Shown: positions 31,682-41,589, counted from the stretch's first letter. The stretch: DNA of 64,000 bases from Erysipelotrichaceae bacterium (GCA_017515475.1 JAFWFS010000005.1:1-64000); one strand, 5' to 3'. Notes: a model not told the origin generated them from the letters alone. A program made the numbers and translations.

Positions 31682-32944
31682 CTAGTGCAGCAGTCTGGCA
31701 ATCAGGCCTTCGATTATGCCAAACAGCGAGAAGTCCTGTCCGCCGTATACCAGCATCCATGGCTGAATCGTATTGTTGAAGAAGTAAGCACCGAAGCCTA
31801 CCAGCAATACCATTACAACACCGTTGATTGCGCAGGCGATGATCGTACCTCTGATACCGCCTTTTGCGTTTGCTACGATTGCGGCACAGCCGTTCTCGAA
31901 GAAACAGGTGAAGATCAGCGGAAGGATAACGGTCGGGAACATGCCTCTGGTGAGCAGGATGGTGATCGTAGAAGTGATGACCGCTACGATGAAACCGATC
32001 AGCAGAGAGTTAGGACCATAACCGAACAGAACCGGGCAGTCCAGTGCAGGAATAGCACCCGGAACGACTTTTTCCGCAATACCCTTGAAAGCAGGAACGA
32101 TTTCGGCAATCAGCATACGTACGCCCTGAAGCATGACGGTAACGCCGACACCGAAGTATACGGAGTGAATGAACCAGTAAGAGAAGAAACTTCCGCCGTA
32201 ACCGAATACTTCAGCCGGAGAAAGACCGTTGGCCTGTAATACAAAGTACATAACGATGTAGACCAGGGAAATGGCCAGTGAGCCGGTAATGGATACTTCT
32301 CTTAAGAAGCCTAATGATTTCGGAAGTTTCAGGTCTTCGCAACTCTTGGACTTATCGCCGACAATTGGAGCGATCAGACCGGCCAGAACAGACAGTGTCG
32401 TAGTCGGGTGACCGATCGAGAAGTCTTCTTTGCCTGTAACGTCTTTAACCAGAGGTCTCATCAGGTTTGGAGCGACGATCATGTACAGAGCCGTAAATAC
32501 GGCAGCCAGACCGATCAGTTTGCCGCCTGTCAGACCTGCGTCAACACCTGCAGCGATGAAGACATACGGGAACCAGTAGAGCATGTGTCCTGTCAGGAAG
32601 ACTGTCTTCCAAGGAGTGAAACGGGCAACCAGAAGGTTGATCGCAAAGGCAACGATCATAACGATACCGATCTGCGTACCGTACTGACCGCCGATGTCGA
32701 TGTTTGCTCCGGCGTTGCCAGGCATCAGCGTATTGAAGGCATTGATGATACCATCGATGGAGTTGCCGGTGATAAGACCGGTACCGGTATTCAATACGAA
32801 GAAGCCTACTGCCGTCATCAGAGTTCCTCTAATGACTTCAGAAACCGATTTCTTCTGCAGGATCAGACCGATCATTGCTACTAAAGCAAGGAAGATCGCA
32901 CCCTGACCAAAGATCTCATTGATAATGAAATTGAGAATTGCCAT
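31682..32944 (-). CDS. ulaA: PTS ascorbate-type transporter subunit IIC
   Basis: The 420-residue membrane protein has about ten or more hydrophobic segments and the SgaT/UlaA pattern: RGTLMTAVGFFVLNTGTGLI near the start, HMLYWFPYVFIAAGVDAG, KEDFSIGHPTTTLSVLAG and LMRPLVKDVTG. It is the membrane channel of an ascorbate-type phosphotransferase system. AAAGGGGG precedes the ATG. It is the last gene of a IIA-IIB-IIC operon. No UlaD-G-type sugar acid enzymes are nearby, so the sugar is not certain. Confidence 0.88.
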   Translation of the reverse strand: MAILNFIINEIFGQGAIFLALVAMIGLILQKKSVSEVIRGTLMTAVGFFVLNTGTGLITGNSIDGIINAFNTLMPGNAGANIDIGGQYGTQIGIVMIVAFAINLLVARFTPWKTVFLTGHMLYWFPYVFIAAGVDAGLTGGKLIGLAAVFTALYMIVAPNLMRPLVKDVTGKEDFSIGHPTTTLSVLAGLIAPIVGDKSKSCEDLKLPKSLGFLREVSITGSLAISLVYIVMYFVLQANGLSPAEVFGYGGSFFSYWFIHSVYFGVGVTVMLQGVRMLIAEIVPAFKGIAEKVVPGAIPALDCPVLFGYGPNSLLIGFIVAVITSTITILLTRGMFPTVILPLIFTCFFENGCAAIVANAKGGIRGTIIACAINGVVMVLLVGFGAYFFNNTIQPWMLVYGGQDFSLFGIIEGLIARLLH

Positions 32945-32979
32945 AAAAATACCCCCTTTTTTATTTATAATAGCTTTCT

Positions 32980-33270
32980 CTATTTGTTGAACTCATTCAG
33001 ATATGCCAGTACTTTTTCCTCGATCTCCGCATTGTCCATGAAGTTTTCGATGATAACGACAGGCATTTCGGCTCTATCTGCGATTCTTTCCGCTAGATCG
33101 CGGGAAATAAAGATCACGTCGCAAGGATTGGACAGGCAGGTCCCAACATCACCGACCAGCGTATCGGCCTCCAGCCCGTTTTTCTTCAGAACATCGTCGA
33201 TCGCCATTCTCAGCATCAGCGATGATCCGCAGCCAAATCCGCAAACACATTGAATTTTAGGTAATGCCAT
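32980..33270 (-). CDS. ulaB: PTS ascorbate-type subunit IIB
   Basis: The 96-residue protein has the phospho-cysteine loop QCVCGFGCGSSLML near the N-terminus and a Rossmann-like IIB fold (DTLVGDVGT, CDVIFISRDLA, VVIIENFMD). It passes phosphate from IIA to the sugar bound in IIC. GAGGAGG lies within the end of the IIA gene, and the ATG starts two bases after that stop codon. Confidence 0.88.
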   Translation of the reverse strand: MALPKIQCVCGFGCGSSLMLRMAIDDVLKKNGLEADTLVGDVGTCLSNPCDVIFISRDLAERIADRAEMPVVIIENFMDNAEIEEKVLAYLNEFNK

Positions 33271-33272
33271 AT

Positions 33273-33719
33273 TTAAACCTCCTCAGCATTGTTTATTCTC
33301 TGATACAGTTCTTCAACTGTCTTAGATTCCGCAAGTCTTTCTATCGATCCCTTCTGCATCAGAACTCTGGCGATCTTCTGCAGGGTTTCGATATGGGAAG
33401 TCTTATCCACGCAAGCCAGGCACATCACCACATTGACGGGGTCGTTGTTGCTGCCGAATTCGACAGGATCTTTCAAGGTGATCAGGGATATGCCTGAATG
33501 GATGACGGAAGGACATGGTGCGCTGTGCGCCAGAGCGAACCCCCTAGTCAGAACGATGTAGGGACCGAGTTCTTCAACGCTGCGTATCATGTCGTCGATA
33601 TACTGTTTTTCGATATCGCCGGATTCAATCAGGGGATCTCCCGCCAGCTGAATGGCTTCCTTCCAGTCTGGTGCTTCCAGTCCGACTCTAATATGATCTT
33701 TTTTTACCAGTTCTTCCAT
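33273..33719 (-). CDS. ulaC: PTS ascorbate/mannitol-type subunit IIA
   Basis: The 148-residue protein has the IIA fold of the mannitol/fructose/ascorbate group, with the phosphorylated His in GFALAHSAP and the helix IEKQYIDDMIRSVEELGPYIVL. ATG 33719, preceded by AAGAAGGAAG, is preferred over an upstream in-frame start at 33779 that lies in the promoter region (TATAAT, minus strand, about 33738). First gene of the operon. Confidence 0.87.
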   Translation of the reverse strand: MEELVKKDHIRVGLEAPDWKEAIQLAGDPLIESGDIEKQYIDDMIRSVEELGPYIVLTRGFALAHSAPCPSVIHSGISLITLKDPVEFGSNNDPVNVVMCLACVDKTSHIETLQKIARVLMQKGSIERLAESKTVEELYQRINNAEEV

Positions 33720-33903
33720 GGACTTCCTTCTTAATCCTATTATACAAGAATTAAAGAAGAATAGAATATTCTGACTCATAGATGTGATCCGTACATGTTT
33801 TGGATATCTTTGTATAAACTGTTTAGGAATTCATAATAATAAAAAAATGCTACAATGAAATAGATTTCAGTTTTTCTAAACAATCTATAGGAGGTTATCG
33901 ATA

Positions 33904-35508
33904 ATGAGTACTGTTGATCTGTCAAAATATGGCATTTCCAATGTGAATGAAATCATCTATAATCCGTCTTATGAACTGCTCTTTGAAGAAGAGATGAAGA
34001 GCGGTCTGGAGGGATATGAGAAGGGGCATCTTACGGAATTGGATGCGGTAAATGTCATGACCGGCATCTATACCGGAAGGTCTCCGAAGGATAAATACAT
34101 CGTCATGGATGAGAATTCCAGAGATACGATCTGGTGGACGACAGAAGCCTATCCGAACGATAATCATCCGATGTCCATAGAGGTATGGGAGAAGGTCAGG
34201 GATCTTGCCAGGAAACAGTTAAGCGGCAAGAGACTGTTTGTCGTGGATGCCTACTGTGGTGCCAACAAGGATACGAGAATGGCTGTACGCTTCATGATGG
34301 AAGTTGCATGGCAGGCTCACTTTGTCAGGAACATGTTCATTAAGCCTACGGAAGAAGAACTGAAGAGTTTTGAACCTGATTTCGTAGTCTATTGCGCATC
34401 GAAGGCGGAAGTTGAAAACTACAGGGAACTCGGTCTGAATTCCAGTACCTGCGTAGCCTTCAATATCACGTCCGGGGAACAGGTCATTCTGAATACCTGG
34501 TATGGCGGCGAGATGAAGAAAGGCATGTTCTCGATGATGAACTATTACCTGCCTTTAAAGGGTATTGCTTCAATGCACTGTTCCGCCAATACGGACATGA
34601 ACGGCGAGAATACGGCGATCTTCTTCGGTTTATCCGGTACAGGCAAGACCACGCTTTCTACCGATCCGAAAAGACTGCTGATCGGCGACGATGAACACGG
34701 ATGGGACGATAACGGCGTCTTTAACCTGGAAGGGGGCTGCTACGCCAAGGTCATCAATCTGGACAAAGAGTCCGAACCGGATATCTACAATGCGATCAGA
34801 AGAGATGCCTTGCTGGAAAACGTTACAGTCGATGAAGGCGGAAAGATTGACTTTGCGGATAAGTCGGTAACCGAGAATACCAGGGTATCCTATCCGATCG
34901 ATCATATCGAAAAGATCGTCAGACCTGTATCCAGTGCTCCGGCTGTGCAGAATGTGATCTTCCTTTCCGCAGACGCTTTCGGCGTACTGCCTCCTGTTTC
35001 CATTCTGACGCCTGAACAGACGCAGTACTATTTCCTTTCCGGCTTTACCGCAAAACTGGCAGGTACGGAAAGAGGCATCACTGAACCGACGCCGACATTC
35101 TCTGCCTGCTTCGGCCAGGCTTTTCTGGAACTGCCTCCGGTGAAATACGCGGAAGAACTGGTAAGAAAAATGAAGATGTCCGATGCAAAAGCCTATCTGG
35201 TCAACACCGGATGGAACGGTACGGGAAAGAGAATCTCCATCAAGGATACCAGAGGGATCATCGATGCGATCCTCAACGGCGCGATCGACAAGTCCGAAAC
35301 AAAGAAGATCCCTTATTTCGATTTTGAAGTACCGGTAGAACTGGATGGCGTGGATACCGGGATCCTGGATCCTAGAGATACGTACGCAGATCCTGAGGAA
35401 TGGGACAGAAAGGCAAAAGATCTGGCTTCTCGTTTCATCAGAAACTTCCATAAATACGAAGACAGCGAAGCAGGAAAAGAACTGAGCAAAGCCGGGCCTG
35501 AACTGTAA
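33904..35508 (+). CDS. pckA: phosphoenolpyruvate carboxykinase (ATP)
   Basis: The 534-residue enzyme has the ATP-PEPCK signatures: [14 protein letters not shown], the kinase-type P-loop [13 protein letters not shown] (about 240-252), [24 protein letters not shown] (metal and substrate site), and [17 protein letters not shown]. It interconverts oxaloacetate and PEP, and can run in the ATP-making direction in fermentative bacteria. AGGAGGT precedes the ATG. With the PPi-dependent PFK this suggests an economy built on PPi and PEP. Confidence 0.95.
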   Translation: MSTVDLSKYGISNVNEIIYNPSYELLFEEEMKSGLEGYEKGHLTELDAVNVMTGIYTGRSPKDKYIVMDENSRDTIWWTTEAYPNDNHPMSIEVWEKVRDLARKQLSGKRLFVVDAYCGANKDTRMAVRFMMEVAWQAHFVRNMFIKPTEEELKSFEPDFVVYCASKAEVENYRELGLNSSTCVAFNITSGEQVILNTWYGGEMKKGMFSMMNYYLPLKGIASMHCSANTDMNGENTAIFFGLSGTGKTTLSTDPKRLLIGDDEHGWDDNGVFNLEGGCYAKVINLDKESEPDIYNAIRRDALLENVTVDEGGKIDFADKSVTENTRVSYPIDHIEKIVRPVSSAPAVQNVIFLSADAFGVLPPVSILTPEQTQYYFLSGFTAKLAGTERGITEPTPTFSACFGQAFLELPPVKYAEELVRKMKMSDAKAYLVNTGWNGTGKRISIKDTRGIIDAILNGAIDKSETKKIPYFDFEVPVELDGVDTGILDPRDTYADPEEWDRKAKDLASRFIRNFHKYEDSEAGKELSKAGPEL

Positions 35509-35524
35509 TCAGATTCATGGATAC

Positions 35525-35560
35525 GGACTTCATTCGACAGAGTGAAGTCTTTTTGTTTTT
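35525..35560 (+). terminator. intrinsic terminator of pckA
   Basis: GGACTTCATT and AGTGAAGTCT form a 10-bp stem with two weak pairs, followed by T runs. The next gene's -10 box starts within five bases. Confidence 0.75.
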
Positions 35561-35564
35561 ACGA

Positions 35565-35570
35565 TAGAAT
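35565..35570 (+). promoter_or_regulatory. -10 box six bases before the rRNA methyltransferase
   Basis: TAGAAT, six bases before ATG 35577, so the transcript would be leaderless. The -35 region falls in the T tract of the pckA terminator. Confidence 0.5.
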
Positions 35571-35576
35571 AGAGGT

Positions 35577-36884
35577 ATGAAACTGAATGTCAAGAAGACA
35601 GGAATCAATGGAGAAGGAATCGCCTATTTTAAGCGTAAACCAGTATTTATCGAAGGCTGTTTTCCTGGTGAAACGGTAGAGTGTACCCTGGAGGATCAGG
35701 GAAGGTACTTTAAAGGGAAACTGGTCCGTATACTGAAAAAGAGCCCTGACAGGATTTCCTGTGTCTGTCCGTATCAGAAAGAATGCGGAGGATGCGCCTT
35801 GTTGCCTCTGGAATATCAGAAACAGCTTGAAATCAAGAAAGAGCTCTTGATGGAAGCCTTGCATAAATATGCCGGATTTAAGCAAAAGATAGATGACATC
35901 GTTCCAAGCGAAAAGAGCTTGTCTTACCGGAATCGAAGCAACATGCCGGTCATTGAAGAAGACGGAAAACTGGTTTCGGCAATGTACCGGAGCGGAAGCA
36001 ATCATCCGATCCCGATCGAACAGTGTCCTGTCCATGACACGACGGTAGAAAGAATACGGTCAGACATCCTGCAGATAATGAACAGACATCATTATTCCGT
36101 CTACTCTCAATCGGAGAAAAAGGGGATCCGACAGCTGGCTGTAAGAGGATTCCACAATGAATTTCAGGCAGTCATCATCACCGGAAACGATGAACTTGAT
36201 CAGGAAACCGTCGATGACCTGTCAAAGATTCAGAACCTCGTTTCCATTTATCAGGGTATCAACACGCAAAAAGATCCGATCCGGATGATGCCTGAGAAGC
36301 TGAAACGCTTATACGGGAAAGAGAAGATCACCGTCAGGATGGACGACTATTCGTTAAGTCTAAGCCCGCAGGCCTTTTTCCAGTTGAACAGGGATCAGGC
36401 CGAAAGGATCTACAAGGATGCGGTATCGTTTGTTCCGGAAGGAAGCGGCAGGGTCGTGGAAGCATATTGCGGAATCGGAACGATCTCTCTATATCTGAGC
36501 GGGAAAGCCGAAGAAGTGATCGGAATAGAGCTAGAAAAGGAAGCCGTGAAAGATGCGACAGAGAATGCGGAAAGAAACGGCTGTCATAATCTTCGCTTCC
36601 TGTGTTCCGATGCGTCCAGGGCGATCCGGAAGCTTCTGGAAAAACAGAAAGCCGATATGCTGATTGTCGATCCGCCAAGGACGGGTCTGGATCAGGATCT
36701 GATTGAAACGCTATTACAGTCAAAGATCAAAAGACTTGTATATATTTCCTGCAATCCCGCAACCCTGGGAAAGGATCTGAATCTGCTGCAGAAAAAATAT
36801 ATGATTAACTCGGTCAAAGGCTACGACATATTTCCGAATACTCCGCTGATAGAAACAATCGTCTGTCTTGACCGTAAATGCTAA
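35577..36884 (+). CDS. rlmD: 23S rRNA (uracil-C5)-methyltransferase, RlmD/RlmCD type
   Basis: The 435-residue protein has an N-terminal TRAM-like domain (about 1-55), an iron-sulfur site (CVCPYQKECGGC, about 62-73), and a SAM methyltransferase domain: AYCGIGTISLYLSG, IVDPPRTGL, YISCNPATLGKDL with the catalytic Cys. It methylates uracil C5 in 23S rRNA or tRNA. The family in Bacillota is usually the dual RlmCD. No SD is seen, and a -10 box is six bases upstream. The acetyltransferase gene follows after 15 bases. Confidence 0.9.
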   Translation: MKLNVKKTGINGEGIAYFKRKPVFIEGCFPGETVECTLEDQGRYFKGKLVRILKKSPDRISCVCPYQKECGGCALLPLEYQKQLEIKKELLMEALHKYAGFKQKIDDIVPSEKSLSYRNRSNMPVIEEDGKLVSAMYRSGSNHPIPIEQCPVHDTTVERIRSDILQIMNRHHYSVYSQSEKKGIRQLAVRGFHNEFQAVIITGNDELDQETVDDLSKIQNLVSIYQGINTQKDPIRMMPEKLKRLYGKEKITVRMDDYSLSLSPQAFFQLNRDQAERIYKDAVSFVPEGSGRVVEAYCGIGTISLYLSGKAEEVIGIELEKEAVKDATENAERNGCHNLRFLCSDASRAIRKLLEKQKADMLIVDPPRTGLDQDLIETLLQSKIKRLVYISCNPATLGKDLNLLQKKYMINSVKGYDIFPNTPLIETIVCLDRKC

Positions 36885-36899
36885 AACGGAGGAGTTCAC

Positions 36900-37535
36900 A
36901 TGAACAACTGGGAAAGAATGAACCGGGAGATGGCGTATATCTCGGATGAAACGGTCATGGAAGAACAGAAGAAATGCCGCAGGATCCTGCAGAGACTGAA
37001 CTTCTGCGACCGCTCGGACTTTGAGAAGATTTCGGAAATCCTTCAGGAACTGCTGGATGCAAAAGAAGGCGCCTTCGTGAATCCACCGTTCTACTGCGAT
37101 TACGGGAAACGGATCCACGTCGGGAAGAACTTCTATGCCAACTACAACTGTACGATTCTGGATACGGCTCCGGTGACGATCGGAGACAACTGTCAGATCG
37201 CTCCGAATGTCGGTATTTATACAGCAGGCCATCCGATCCATCCGGATACCCGGGCTTCTGCCTATGAATACGGCAAGGCAATTCATATCGGGGATAATGT
37301 CTGGATCGGCGCAAACACTGTGATCCTGCCGGGAATCAATATCGGAAACAATGTTGTGATCGGAGCGGGAAGCGTTGTGACCCGCGATCTGCCGGACTGG
37401 GCGATCGCATCGGGGAATCCCTGCAAGGTTAGAAGGATGATCACCGATGAGGACCGCAGAAAGCTGTACAAGGATGAACTGATCGACGAGGAAGCCTGGA
37501 ACGAGATCTGCGAGAAGTTCGGCTGGGAATCATAG
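36900..37535 (+). CDS. maa: sugar O-acetyltransferase (maltose acetyltransferase-like)
   Basis: The 211-residue protein has the Maa/LacA N-terminal helical region (ERMNREMAYISDE) followed by left-handed beta-helix repeats: FYCDYGKRIHVGKNFYANYNCTILD, GDNCQIAPNVGIYTAGHPIHPDTR with the catalytic His, and IGDNVWIGANTVILPGINIGNNVVIGAGSVVTRD. It transfers acetyl from acetyl-CoA to sugars; the real substrate is unsettled in most species. GGAGG precedes the ATG. Confidence 0.88.
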   Translation: MNNWERMNREMAYISDETVMEEQKKCRRILQRLNFCDRSDFEKISEILQELLDAKEGAFVNPPFYCDYGKRIHVGKNFYANYNCTILDTAPVTIGDNCQIAPNVGIYTAGHPIHPDTRASAYEYGKAIHIGDNVWIGANTVILPGINIGNNVVIGAGSVVTRDLPDWAIASGNPCKVRRMITDEDRRKLYKDELIDEEAWNEICEKFGWES

Positions 37536-37561
37536 ATAGACAATACCGCAGAATAGAAAAT

Positions 37562-37587
37562 CCTGTCATCTGACAGGCTTTTGTTTC
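37562..37587 (+). terminator. intrinsic terminator
   Basis: CCTGTCA and TGACAGG form a 7-bp stem with a tight loop, followed by CTTTTGTTT. It ends the rRNA methyltransferase/acetyltransferase operon. Confidence 0.65.
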
Positions 37588-37657
37588 AGGAATCTAAAGA
37601 CGTTGATCCGGCGGATCGTTTTCGTTGATGAAGGGAAAACGTTTTTCCGTAAATCTC

Positions 37658-38137
37658 TTACTGGTGAATCCTTATCTTATCGCTTAGAACGATCCCGATC
37701 AGCAGGGGTATGACATCGGCGACAAAGGCTACGGAATTGCTTAGGAATTTCGCATATAGCGGCAGCTGGAACAAGGCGACTTCCAGGACGGTCTTGATCA
37801 AGGCAATGCCGATGAAGGCCATCACGATGCCGTAGAGAAACTTCATGTATAGCTTCTTTGTTTTCGGAAGAAGAAAACCCAGCGTCAGGGCGATAAACAA
37901 TTGACCGATTGCCCAGGCGATGGGGAACGATCCACCCTTCAGCATGTTTCCGATGATGCAGCCGATTACGCCGACCGGTGCAGCGGCAATACCGAACTTG
38001 TTCAGATACAGACCGAATACGACATAACCCAGATCCAGCTTGATCCGGTTGACGATCGGAATAATGACAAAGGCCGACAGCACGGCATACAGCGCGATTC
38101 CTAGGGAAAGCAGCGCGATCTTACGATTTCTTTTCAT
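37658..38137 (-). CDS. ECF transporter substrate-binding (S) component
   Basis: The 159-residue membrane protein has about five hydrophobic helices, and matches ECF S-components: RKIALLSLGIALYAVLSAFV at the start, then KLDLGYVVFGLYLNKFGIAAAPVGVIGCIIGNML. S-components bind a vitamin or cofactor and share a common energy module coded elsewhere. The ligand cannot be told. TATAAT (minus strand, 38144-38149) is six bases from ATG 38137. The upstream in-frame start at 38158 would lie beyond the promoter, so 38137 is the start and the mRNA is leaderless. Confidence 0.8.
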   Translation of the reverse strand: MKRNRKIALLSLGIALYAVLSAFVIIPIVNRIKLDLGYVVFGLYLNKFGIAAAPVGVIGCIIGNMLKGGSFPIAWAIGQLFIALTLGFLLPKTKKLYMKFLYGIVMAFIGIALIKTVLEVALFQLPLYAKFLSNSVAFVADVIPLLIGIVLSDKIRIHQ

Positions 38138-38143
38138 ATGATT

Positions 38144-38149
38144 ATTATA
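38144..38149 (-). promoter_or_regulatory. -10 box six bases before the ECF S-component gene
   Basis: TATAAT on the minus strand with a six-base spacer to the ATG and no SD. Confidence 0.6.
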
Positions 38150-38205
38150 CCGAAACAAAGGGAAATTATTGTAGAATAAAGGTGTAAAGCATAAAGGAGA
38201 AAAAC

Positions 38206-38949
38206 ATGAAACTTGTACTGGTAAGACATGGCGAAAGCGAGTGGAACAAGCTGAATCTGTTCACCGGATGGACGGATGTCGATTTGAGCGAAAAGGGTCA
38301 TGCGGAAGCGATTCAGGCCGGCAAGCTTTTGAAAGAGGAAGGGTATGACTTCGATGTCTGCTACACTTCTTATCTGAAAAGAGCGATCCACACATTGAAC
38401 CATATTCTGGATGAAATGGACCGTAACTGGCTTCCTGTCTATAAGACCTGGAAACTGAACGAGCGTCATTATGGCGCTTTGCAGGGCTTGAACAAATCCG
38501 AGACCGCCGAGAAATACGGTGAGGATCAGGTAAAGCTGTGGAGACGTTCTTACGACGTTAAGCCTCCTGCACTGGAGCCTGACGATGAGAGAGCTCCTAA
38601 GAATCAGGATGTATACCGCAATGAAGATCCTGCTCTGATGCCTCTGAACGAGTCTCTGGAAACAACGGTAGAAAGAGTCGTTCCTTATTACAACGAAGTC
38701 ATTCTTCCGGCCATGAAGGCAGGCAAGAGAGTCATTATTGCCGCTCACGGAAACTCTTTAAGGGCTCTGGTCAAGTATCTTGACAACATGTCCGATGAAG
38801 AAATCATCGCTCTGAACATTCCGACGGGCGTTCCTCTTGTCTATGAATTCGATGAAGACTTCAACGTAAAGGGTCACTATTATCTGGGCGATCAGGAAGC
38901 GCTGAAGGCGGCGATGGAAGCCGTAGCCAACCAGGGCAAAAAGAAATAA
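38206..38949 (+). CDS. gpmA: 2,3-bisphosphoglycerate-dependent phosphoglycerate mutase
   Basis: The 247-residue protein has [27 protein letters not shown] (phospho-His), [14 protein letters not shown] and [16 protein letters not shown], the standard dPGM motifs, with the length typical for bacterial GpmA. It interconverts 2- and 3-phosphoglycerate. AAAGGAGAA precedes the ATG. It is followed by a terminator. Confidence 0.95.
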   Translation: MKLVLVRHGESEWNKLNLFTGWTDVDLSEKGHAEAIQAGKLLKEEGYDFDVCYTSYLKRAIHTLNHILDEMDRNWLPVYKTWKLNERHYGALQGLNKSETAEKYGEDQVKLWRRSYDVKPPALEPDDERAPKNQDVYRNEDPALMPLNESLETTVERVVPYYNEVILPAMKAGKRVIIAAHGNSLRALVKYLDNMSDEEIIALNIPTGVPLVYEFDEDFNVKGHYYLGDQEALKAAMEAVANQGKKK

Positions 38950-38955
38950 AAAAAG

Positions 38956-38982
38956 AAAAGAAGCCGGAAGGCTTCTTTTTTC
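38956..38982 (+). terminator. intrinsic terminator of gpmA
   Basis: AAAAGAAGCC and GGCTTCTTTT form a 10-bp stem with a GGAA loop, followed by T. Confidence 0.85.
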
Positions 38983-39081
38983 TTTAAGGCTTTTAAAAAA
39001 ACCGCGGAATATCAAACACGTTAATCCAAACGTAGTCATCTATGTATAATAGTAAATATAGGTTTTTAGGAGTGTTGCGAT

Positions 39082-40455
39082 ATGAATGACGTTCTGATAT
39101 GGATTGACAACAACATAATGTGGGGTCCGGTGATGATCCTCTTTCTGCTGGGAACGCATGTTTTCCTGACGGTTCAGACAGGTTTTGTTCAGAAGAAGGT
39201 ATTCCAAGGCGTAAAGGAATCTCTGAGAAGCGATGGTTCCAACAAGGGCGATCTTTCAATTTTTGGTTCGCTGATGACTGCATTAAGTTCAACGATCGGC
39301 ACAGGAAACATTATCGGCGTCGGTACGGCTGTGGTTACCGGTGGACCGGGGGCGGTTCTGTGGACCTGGATCGGCGGAATTTTCGGAATTGCGACAAAAT
39401 ATGCAGAATCGCTGATTGCCGTGAAGTACCGGAAGAAAAGAGAAGACGGAACTTATATGGGCGGTGCGATGACCGCTTTCGAACATCTCAACATGCCAAC
39501 CATGGGCAAGATCTTTGCCTGGTGCTGTGCCTTGGGCGCTTTCGGGATCGGATGTTCCTCGCAGTCCAAAGCCATAAGCGACGTCATTTCCGTCAACTAC
39601 AACATACCTAACATCGCAGTGGGAATCGTGATCTGCGTACTTACGGCTCTGGTCGTTTTCGGGGGATTAAAAGCGATATCGAAAGTCTGCGAGATGCTGG
39701 TACCGTTCATGTCTATCGTATATGTAGTCGGCTGTCTTCTGATTCTGATCATCAATATCAGATATCTGCCGCAGACCATCGGCGTGATCATCGCCTCGGC
39801 CTTTACGCCAAGAGCGGCGGTTGGAGGCTTTATCGGTACAAGCGTCATCATGGCTGCCCGGGCAGGAATTGCCAGAGGTCTGTTTTCCAATGAGGCCGGC
39901 ATGGGTTCGGCACCGCAGGCTTCTGCCGCTTCGGTAGCGAAAAACGCCGTCAAGCCTGCACTGGTAGGTTCAACGGGCGTTTTCTGGGATACGGTCGTCG
40001 TCTGTCTGATGACGGGTCTGGTGCTTGTTTCCAGCATCATTGCCAACGGGGATATTTCCTGTATTCTGACTGATGGTTCGACTATCAGCGGTTCCGGTCT
40101 GGTGGCTGCCTGCTTCAATCAGATCCCGTTCTTCGGAAGACCGCTGCTGACATTCGGCATTCTGACTTTCGCCTATTCGACGATCCTAGGCTGGAGCTAC
40201 TATGGCGAAAACTGCATCCGTTATCTTCTGGGCGACAAGGCGATCAAGGCCTATCAGGTCCTGTGGATCCTTGTGATCCTTATCGGATCTCTGGTTTCCG
40301 AAGGTGCAGTCTGGACACTTGCAGACATTCTGAATGCCGCAATGTGCATTCCAAACGTCATCGCCGTCCTGCTGCTAAGAAACGTGATCGCCAGGGATAC
40401 GAAATACTATCTGGATGAAGGTCATCTGGAAGAAGAAGATCCGGATCTGGAGTAA
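39082..40455 (+). CDS. sodium:alanine/glycine symporter (AGCS family)
   Basis: The 457-residue membrane protein has the AGCS signature: FGSLMTALSSTIGTGNIIGVGTAV, GPGAVLWTWIGGIFGIATKYAESLIAVKYR, and GIARGLFSNEAGMGSAPQASAAS. About ten membrane helices. It imports alanine or glycine with sodium. TATAAT at about 39046 and AGGAG before the ATG give a normal start. A two-way terminator follows. Confidence 0.9.
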   Translation: MNDVLIWIDNNIMWGPVMILFLLGTHVFLTVQTGFVQKKVFQGVKESLRSDGSNKGDLSIFGSLMTALSSTIGTGNIIGVGTAVVTGGPGAVLWTWIGGIFGIATKYAESLIAVKYRKKREDGTYMGGAMTAFEHLNMPTMGKIFAWCCALGAFGIGCSSQSKAISDVISVNYNIPNIAVGIVICVLTALVVFGGLKAISKVCEMLVPFMSIVYVVGCLLILIINIRYLPQTIGVIIASAFTPRAAVGGFIGTSVIMAARAGIARGLFSNEAGMGSAPQASAASVAKNAVKPALVGSTGVFWDTVVVCLMTGLVLVSSIIANGDISCILTDGSTISGSGLVAACFNQIPFFGRPLLTFGILTFAYSTILGWSYYGENCIRYLLGDKAIKAYQVLWILVILIGSLVSEGAVWTLADILNAAMCIPNVIAVLLLRNVIARDTKYYLDEGHLEEEDPDLE

Positions 40456-40484
40456 TCTGTATTAAAAATCATCATATAAAAGAA

Positions 40485-40515
40485 AACCACCCGAATGGGT
40501 GGTTCTTTATTCTTT
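40485..40515. terminator. two-way intrinsic terminator
   Basis: AACCACCC pairs with GGGTGGTT around GAAT, with A-rich and T-rich flanks. It lies between convergent genes. Confidence 0.75.
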
Positions 40516-40516
40516 T

Positions 40517-41482
40517 TTATCGGAAGGCATCGATGAAGATCTTTGCGAACTTTTCGTGATCTCCTCTGAAGGCAAAGTATACGTTTCGGTTTTCCTGTAT
40601 CGCTCTTTGATCGACGACGGTCTGTCCTTCCGTTACACCGCCAAGAGATACCTCGACGTTGCAGAACTTCACATCCTGTAGTACATCCGGATCGATCAGA
40701 TAGGCGATGCACAGAGGATCGTGCAGGGCGCAGGTATGCGGTACTTCCAGAGGCTGAGCCTGGTCGTGAACCAGAATCCTTAAGTCAAGCTGGCTTGCCG
40801 CAAACAAAGATGCAGGAGTGTTGATCCTCTTGAGCTCGTCGGAGTCTTCCTGGGAAATGTAGGCGGTATGGGTCGCATCCAGCGGAACCATCGTGATCTT
40901 TGCACCGCAGTGCAGGACTTTCTGGGCCGCTTCCGGGTCGTCATAGATATTGAATTCAGATGCGATTGTGGCATTGGTGATGTTCCATCCGCCGCCCATG
41001 ATGACGATCTCTTCGATATTCTTGACGATTTCCGGTTCTATCGTCAAAGCGACTGCCAGATTGGTCAGAGGTCCAACCGGAACCAGCGTGACAGGCTCCT
41101 TGGCGTTCATTAGATAGTTGACATAGAAGATCGGAGCAGGAATATCTTCTTCTTTTCTGGTGGATGCAGGAAGAGGAAGAAGCGGCGTATGGATATGGAC
41201 TTTTTCGCCGTTTGCATCGATGGCATCGGCGTTCTGTGTCCTTTGGATACGCGGATAGACGGTCGTCTTAACCAGTGAACCTGAGCATCCCCGATAGACC
41301 GGGAAGTCCGCTTTCAGCAGATCTCTTACTCTTAAGGTATTCTCTGTCGTATTCTCGATCGGCTGATTGCCTTTCACGGTACATACGGCAACCAGATCGA
41401 TTTCAGGACGAAGATACGCCAGCAGGATCGCACATGCGTCATCGGAGCCGGTATCGACATCCAGGATTACTTTTCTAGTCAT
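40517..41482 (-). CDS. nucleoside hydrolase (IunH family)
   Basis: The 321-residue protein begins with VILDVDTGSDDACAILLA, the calcium-binding Asp cluster of ribonucleoside hydrolases. It has VTLVPVGPLTNLAVAL, EIVIMGGGWNITNATIASEFNIYDDPEAAQ, and CALHDPLCIAYLIDP near the end. It splits nucleosides into base and ribose. AAAGGAGAAA precedes the ATG. It is divergent from the PsuK/PsuG genes, so the region handles nucleosides and pseudouridine. Confidence 0.92.
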   Translation of the reverse strand: MTRKVILDVDTGSDDACAILLAYLRPEIDLVAVCTVKGNQPIENTTENTLRVRDLLKADFPVYRGCSGSLVKTTVYPRIQRTQNADAIDANGEKVHIHTPLLPLPASTRKEEDIPAPIFYVNYLMNAKEPVTLVPVGPLTNLAVALTIEPEIVKNIEEIVIMGGGWNITNATIASEFNIYDDPEAAQKVLHCGAKITMVPLDATHTAYISQEDSDELKRINTPASLFAASQLDLRILVHDQAQPLEVPHTCALHDPLCIAYLIDPDVLQDVKFCNVEVSLGGVTEGQTVVDQRAIQENRNVYFAFRGDHEKFAKIFIDAFR

Positions 41483-41589
41483 GATATTTCTCCTTTTACT
41501 ACTTTTATTCTAACACCAATCACTTCCGTATTTACTTATTGTGCATCCCATATTATAATAAACATGTGCTTATATAACTAAATAACAAT

